Shown one piece after another: positions 54,348-64,000 of a stretch of 64,000 nt of DNA (position 1 is the stretch's first letter; the number at the start of each line of letters is the position of its first letter). Under the pieces are notes generated by a model, which was given only the letters and a program-made list of their open reading frames with translations, did no database searches and had not been told where the DNA came from. Source of the stretch: Flaccisagitta enflata (lineage: Eukaryota > Chaetognatha > Sagittoidea > Aphragmophora); contig OZ231128.1 in NCBI GenBank assembly GCA_965153355.1, positions 9,052,001 to 9,116,000 on the forward strand, written 5' to 3'. Made by a program: the position numbers and the translations under genes.

Positions 54348-54950
54348 CGAGACAGAGACAGACACAGAGACAAAGACAAAGACAAAGACAAAGACAAAGA
54401 CAAAGACAGACAGAGAGAGAAACAGAGAGAGTCTGCGACTAAGATTTTTCTATCCAAACACGTTTACAAACCTTGGTGGCCAAGATAGTTGACGTTGAAT
54501 CTTTATCGTATTCTTCCAAATCGTAAAGAACTGGCGCGATATAAAGGTATTTAGGTATATGCCGGTACAAAAAATTTGAAAAAAGGAGAAAAAGTAAGTG
54601 TCATAAAAGACATTTGCATAACTATCTCCGACGATTTTAAAGACGGAACCGTTTCAGATAAAAATTCGAAGAGAAACGATAACCGGTTTTATCATGTCAA
54701 CCCATTCTCATCATATAGTTGTGGACATTACGCTGCCTGGCTTCCCTTACTCTTTTGAATTGTTCTTGTGTGTCCCCAACAGAAGTTGAGACTTTTGAAT
54801 TCACGTTTTTGGGCCCGAGCGCAATTTTCTAGCTCAAAGGGAACCTTTTACAGGGTCCAATCAAAATCTACAAAGGTAGTGAAAGGATTCTACTATCTTG
54901 TTCAATAGTTCATCTCTTACATGAAAATGTTTTCTTATTTTGTATATCAT
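53856..54950. other. No gene; (GA)n and hexamer repeats
   Basis: 54304-54345 is (GA)n and 54371-54406 is AAAGAC in tandem. The 88-residue frame at 53975-54241 has no recognisable domain. Confidence 0.5.
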
Positions 54951-54952
54951 TT

Positions 54953-56175
54953 TTTGGGCAGCGGCCCCGAAGGGGACGAAGTCTTGTAGAACACAGGGGG
55001 ACTTTCGTTCGTCCGTTCATTTGTCTGTTTGTTCGTTAGTGCCCCTCCTTCATCAGACCCCTCAGGCCTCAAATCTGGCCTCTCAGGCCTCAAATCCAGC
55101 CTCTCAGGTCTCAAATCCAGCCTCCCAGGCCTCAAATCTGGCCTCTCAGGCCTCAAATCTGGCCACTCAGGCCTCAAATTTGGCTTCTCAGGCTTAAAAT
55201 CCAAATTCTCAGGCCTCAAACCTGGCCTCTCATGCCTCAAATTAACAGGGTGTGCAGAAAAATTCGTACTCACCATTAAATCTGCAGAATAAGTGCCTGA
55301 ATTTGGAGAATTTTTCTGAATTCTATGTTCTAAGTTAAAGATTACATTGATTTTTATATTTAAGTTGAGGAAAAAGGATGTATGATAGACGGCAGATTGA
55401 ATTTTTAGGCCAACAGGAACAAGGTTATAGAAGAATTCTCTTTTTATGAATAAACATTTATCTCTTGTCTAAATATGATTAATATGTTATTTTTGTTGAC
55501 TGAAATCACTCTTAGTTGATCATTTAATGATCAAACCCTCTCCCCTTGATGCATTTCTTGTAAAAAACCTATCTAGGGGCCAATACAGTTGCAAAATCCT
55601 GCATTTTTGAAAAAAACACTGCTCTGCAAATGAAATCATGTCAAAATCGGAATTTGTTTATTTTTCTGAAAATATGGCATGGTCATGTATTAAAATTTTA
55701 TCAGCTGGTCTTAATTTCTACTTTTAGTATAACCAACAGAGATACTCTGATTCAAATTTCAGCTCATAACTCCTGTAACAAGTATGGTTTTCAGGCAATA
55801 GACTAAGTACAAAATTTTTTGCACACCCTGTTAGGCCTCCTAGGCCTCAAATCAGCCATCTAAACCTCAATTTATTGCTCCCAGGCTTCAAATCAGTCCT
55901 CTGGCCTTTCAAGCCTTAATCCAGCTCTCTCAAGCTTCAAGTCAGCCCTCTCAAGCTTCCAACCGGCTTTCTCAGGCCTTATATCAGCCTTCTTAGACCT
56001 CAGTTTAGCATCTCATCCACTTCTTCAGGTAGGACGAACGAAAGTCCCCCTGTGTTCTACAGGACTTCGTCCCCTTTGGGGCTGCTGCCCTGCTTCCCCT
56101 CACTCCAATTCACAATGCACTCAAAGCAGGGCAACGAGTATCACTGACCACATATTGCCCTTGGGCGACCTGTTA
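54953..56175 (-). mobile_element. Family B element split by a nested TIR element
   Basis: Left arm TTTTTGGGCAGCGGCCCCGA, GGACGAAGTCTTGTAGAAC, a GTTCGTCC-type tract, minisatellite to 55240. It resumes at 55834 with GGCCTCCTAGGCCTCAAATC, CATCTAAACCTCAATTTATT, the inverse arm at about 56034-56090 and CAACGAGTATCACTGACC. Outside the insertion it parallels 51368-52072 block for block. Confidence 0.75.
55245..55831. mobile_element. 587-bp TIR element nested in a B minisatellite
   Basis: ACAGGGTGTGCAGAAAAATT at the left and AATTTTTTGCACACCCTGT at the right are inverted repeats of about 20 bp with one mismatch. Both ends are flanked by TA, fitting a Tc1/mariner-type target duplication. It holds no coding frame, so it is non-autonomous. 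Confidence 0.8.
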
Positions 56176-56179
56176 AGCA

Positions 56180-56425
56180 TTAAACTTTACACTAAATCAT
56201 CTAAAGATTGAACATGGTCAGCAGTACTCATTTTAACCAATGTCTTGCTGAACATAGGAACATTGAAAAGGGCTTTGAATGTGTTTGGAAGGGAAAAGGG
56301 GTCTGAGAGACGAATTCATTGTGGCTTCTTGACTCAAGGGAATGTAAGCGGAGATGAAATATTGTCCCTGTGTTCTTCAGGAGTGTGCCTGCAGCCTTCT
56401 TTTAATTGAAAGGCGCAAAGGGACA
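56180..56425. other. Degenerate B-like remnant
   Basis: CATCTAAAGATTGAACATGG, GTCAGCAGTACTC and CCCTGTGTTCTTCAGGAG recall family B end blocks but are heavily mutated. Confidence 0.35.
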
Positions 56426-56590
<165 letters not shown>

Positions 56591-56758
56591 TTTTTATTCA
56601 TCTCAAATTTGAGGCCAATCTGACACTTCGTGCTGCCAAGGCAACTGCAATTTAAACAAGAATTGCTATTGCAAATATATGGTTAGTTGAGCTTAAGCCA
56701 TAAAATTTTGTTTTTCCTTAGATTGCTGTTTTGGCTAAACTGTTCAACGCAGATCCAT

Positions 56759-57174
56759 TACCGTATTTTTTCCATAAAGCGCCCCCCCTCCAATAAGCGC
56801 CCCCCTCTTATTCTACTTAGTGTCACACTCTTCAGAAAAATTAGCATAGAAATATTAAGTAAACTGATGAAAAAACACAACACAATGAGCCATTTTCACT
56901 GACTTTTAAACAGATACACGCAATGAATATCTCTATTTCAAGTCAAATTAAGCATTTTGATTGTTTTTCATGACAAAGATGGACTGAATGACAGTTCTTC
57001 TACAATACAAAGGGGCGCTTATTGGAAAGTTAAAAAGCAAAGGCAGATTTCAATTTCATGTCTTCATTCAGGTTTTTCCCTGACGAAGGCCGTTTTGTCA
57101 AAATATATTGAGAGAATTATTCATGGATTTCAATTTCAAAAGCGCCCGGGGCGCTTTTTGAAAAAAATACGGTA
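56759..57174. mobile_element. Family E MITE, copy 2
   Basis: TACCGTATTTTTTCCATAAA plus GCGCCCCCCCTCCAATAAG at the left. GCGCCCGGGGCGCTTTTTG, then AAAAAAATACGGTA, at the right form inverted termini. An internal GGGGCGCTTATTGGAA at about 57010 echoes the left end. Confidence 0.75.
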
Positions 57175-58885
57175 GATCTTAACACAGAAAATGTGAAATC
57201 ATATCATATTACTTATTATATTACTTAATGGAAAAAAGTTCCAAACCTATCAAATAACACATGTGCAGATAACACTATACTTTTCGCCATTTGAGATGAG
57301 TGACTCTGTATCTATCATTATCGCTTTTACTTTTTTGCCATTTGTTTCTACGTTCATGTCTTAGATGTTAAATTTCTTACTCTTCTTATAATGTTCAGGA
57401 GAGTGCAGTGAAAACAAAACGACAATCAGACAATGTCTTTAGTTGCGGCTTTGTCCATCCGTCCTTCCGTCCGTCTGTCCGTCCATCCGTCCTTCCGTCT
57501 GTCCGTCGGTCCATCCGTTAGTATGTGGTGGTGGGGTTGGAAAATGCAAAAACGCGCATTTTTAATGCTGCAGTTTCTGTGATTTTCTGTTTGGGTTGCT
57601 GAGGGTGTTGATGGGGGTTGTACGCACCTGCGTTAGCTGTATCCATCATCACTCTCTCTAATTTCCAACAATTGCTACAATGAACAAAATGTTCGGAGTA
57701 AAAGTTTTGATTATTCACATCAGGAAGGCATATTTGCATAATAACGAATGTAACCGCTTGTTTTTAGATACAAAATGTATTAGACATCAATATTGATATA
57801 ACAATGTTCAAAAGTGAGAAAGCACGAGTCGGATTTCATTGGAATCTCTTTTGCTATTTGGAATGGTAGGATGTCTCAAAATTCAGTGGTAATGGAATGG
57901 AAATAGATTGAGATCGATGAGATCGATGAGATCGATGAGATCGATGAGATCGATGAGATCGATGAGATCGATGAGATCGATGAGATCCATCTGGCGTGTC
58001 CCAACTCATGCGCATGAGGTATCACCTATTAAGTCCTCCGCATCATTGCCAATCATCGGATCCTGATTTTACAGAAAGAGATAAGCATGAGATGAGAGGA
58101 TTATGAGAATTAGACTGATAAACGGCATTTCACTATTATTGACCATGAGTCGTGGATGCATTGAAAATACGAAATCGCGAACATACCGTCTGGTGCATCT
58201 GGCATCTCCTCTTTGGTGGACAGTTTTGATGGAGCCGATGATAAGCTCTTGCGATTGCCACAGCCCGGAGGCACTGATTAATGAAAAGGAAAACAAGACA
58301 TAGCGTGGTAGTTTTGAAAACGGAGACGTAAACGTAAGGCGGTATGGGTCTGATGGATAACTTGGAGTTTTATATATTCAAGCTAAACACTGCGTATCAT
58401 AATCATGATATCATTTTAATTGCTCAATAAACACTTAACAGACCATGTATTTACCCCCTTGAATAATCACATGGGCGATTATCTGAAAACTAACCTGATT
58501 GAATAATTAAGCGTTGTCTGTTCAATAGCGTTATTTCCTCCTCTCCAAGGTGGCAGTCAGGGTTTGTTGAGGGTGAAGACGTCTCGGATGAATGCTGGCT
58601 CCTGCCTTTGTCTTGTTAAGTTCCTGTTTCTGATTCTTTTTCTTCCTATACATCTTATCTTTGTCTATGTCACTCTATATTGGCTTGCTTGGCTTGCTTG
58701 AGGATAACCACCAGGGAAGATTCAAAGCATAAAAATAATCGGGGAATCCACTCAACTCAAGGTAAAGTACAAGAGAGAGCAAATAAACCCAGGTGAAGAT
58801 AATTGTTTAAAAATGGTTCCATCTCTCTGTAAAGTAAGACAGATGGCCACTCAAAAATGAATTTATAGCTGTCCTTTCGGATTGT
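57175..58885. other. No gene recognised; small repeats
   Basis: 57440-57520 is a GTCC/GTCCATCC tract preceded by TTTAGTTGCGGCTTTGTCC (A-like 5' end). 57907-57985 is a tandem of about eight ATGAGATCG 9-mers. Frames at 57518-57739 and 58069-58303 lack known domains. Confidence 0.45.
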
Positions 58886-59299
58886 ACCATACGACTAAAA
58901 AAAAAAGACGCACTTTTGAATGACCCATTTTGCCTTTGAATCTTAAAAAAACATATTAAAATCATAAGTCATTTGAAAGCCCTTTGAAAGTACTTTCATT
59001 TGGCGCCAATCTGGTAATGCTATCTTTTTTCGTTTAGAAATGGCATTGGTTTGAGTGAAAACATTGCCCATTTCAATTTTGCAATCCCTATGTAAAAATG
59101 CAATTTAGTATATAAGTGCTTCTCTTTGCAGAGCTCTAGCTTCTAAACCGTTTGAGATACAAACCTGGAATTGGTCTAGATTGAAAGATAATTTGAAAAT
59201 CTTTTAAAATGTCTGTTTTAAAAATAGTTAAAATCAATTTTCATATCTATTTCATTGATTAATAAACAGGTGCGTCTTTTTTTTTGATCCACGTGGTAT
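58886..59299. mobile_element. Family D TIR element, copy 3 (best ends)
   Basis: ACCATACGACTAAAAAAAA and AAAGACGCAC at the left and GTGCGTCTTTTTTTTTGATC then CACGTGGTA at the right form imperfect inverted termini. Inner blocks match 38556-38925. Confidence 0.7.
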
Positions 59300-60288
59300 A
59301 CATTTACCGTTCCCTGTTGGCATCAACTCTTGGCTTACGTATTTGTTTTTATTTCATTTTTGTGTTATATTATGCTGAGGAAAGAAGAACGCTTATATCC
59401 AATCATTCAAACAGTCTAGCCATTCTCTTATCAAGGTGTATGTATAAAGAATGTCAATATATAAGAACTGTGGATGAAATTATTCTTAATTTTCAACTCT
59501 TTGTAAAGTAAAGGAGATGACTTTTCTTGTGAAATTAGGGTGATATTGATAACTGACCGTTAGAGTTTTGAAAAGAATGACCAGGACAGGAGCTTCAATG
59601 ATATCATCTCACAATAGATGTGCGTTTTATGGGTCTTTTCCGCCGCTCTGCTGAAGTATCAGAGTAGAAGAAAATGGACTCAAAACATCGTGTAACACTT
59701 TCAAAATCATCTCTCTGTAAAGTAAGACAGATGATTGTCAAATGATGTAATTTGCTGGTATTCTAAATTTCCTGCTGGCATTCATCTAAAACATAAACAT
59801 TTTATCTTTTTTATCTTTTCTCCATATCTTTTTTTTTTCTTTATTCTCCATTGAGTCATATGTGGGTTAAAATCTGGGTTAGTAAATCTAATGCCATCAG
59901 TTTTTTTAGTAAGGGGTTTAGTGTTTTCTTGGACTTACCTTTAATGTCCTCGCGGTGATCGAGAGAAATGTACTCATGGATCTTTATTATATTTGATAGA
60001 CGATATTTTCCTTTTTTCTCATGTTCATATTTTTTCTTCTTTCTTCAGTGCTGTGCAGTGTTGTGATGTAAGTTGTCTTGTAGGTTTTTATCTCCTCAGT
60101 GCATGCGTCTTTTTATTGTCTATCCGTCTGACACGTTTGGACAAAAACCCTGTACGTTTCGGTTGACGTAAATTTTTGCATTTTTTTATTCAACGAATCT
60201 AATAATCTATAATTTTAGAGAAATGTACGCACAGGGCTTTGTTCCAGATGAATTATTTCTGATTGGCTTACTTTTGTCTCCTTTTTAC
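59300..60288. other. Probable myosin intron; no exon identified
   Basis: AT-rich sequence downstream (in the minus sense) of the last recognised myosin exon. Rod-coding exons, expected to be long heptad-repeat frames, are absent here and presumably lie left of here or are assembled elsewhere. Confidence 0.45.

Positions 60289-64000
<3,712 letters not shown>

Overview
This window looks like nuclear DNA of an invertebrate animal; the phylum cannot be fixed from sequence alone. Evidence: spliced genes with GT..AG introns, a class II muscle-type myosin heavy chain, an XK-related membrane protein, Kelch blades, very dense microsatellites, and many short transposon-like families. There are no bacterial operons, rRNA or recognisable tRNA.

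Layout. (1) 1-3586: microsatellites around a plus-strand gene for a superfamily-1 helicase-like P-loop NTPase (exons 379-948 and 2023-2334, possibly 3104-3586). (2) 3587-25932: a head-to-tail array of a 5988-bp unit, about 3.73 copies. Each full unit carries a three-exon Mutator-like (MULE) transposase gene of about 743 residues and, on the opposite strand, a small His-Me finger endonuclease with the zinc-binding loop pattern of I-PpoI. The array starts inside the transposase gene and ends exactly at an apparent element terminus. This transposase plus homing-type endonuclease unit is the best candidate for an undescribed system. (3) 25933-45000: no convincing gene. It is packed with two structured repeat families, named here A (ends AGTCGCGTGC / GCACGCGACT, internal GTCC tetranucleotide array) and B (ends of consecutive hairpins, internal ~20-bp minisatellite), with A-B chimeras, foldback elements, tandem repeats and long alternating purine-pyrimidine tracts. 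(4) 45071-50386, minus strand: four exons whose phases join an XK-related membrane domain, a long soluble helical region and a six-blade Kelch domain into one probable fused protein. (5) 50387-60288: more A and B elements, a TIR element nested in a B element, a 160-bp (TG)n tract, and other MITE-like repeats. (6) 60289-64000, minus strand: five exons of a myosin II motor (loop 2, SH1 helix, converter, first IQ), running off the right edge. Every intron is expanded by a different microsatellite, and one holds a decayed copy of an exon start.

How parts relate: the array is the only self-contained mobile system with an intact transposase. The endonuclease sits inside each unit between short inverted repeats just after the transposase stop, so it may be a second element captured by the transposon. 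A and B elements carry no protein and must have been moved by enzymes encoded elsewhere. Exon boundaries were chosen by eye from splice signals, reading phase and family resemblance.
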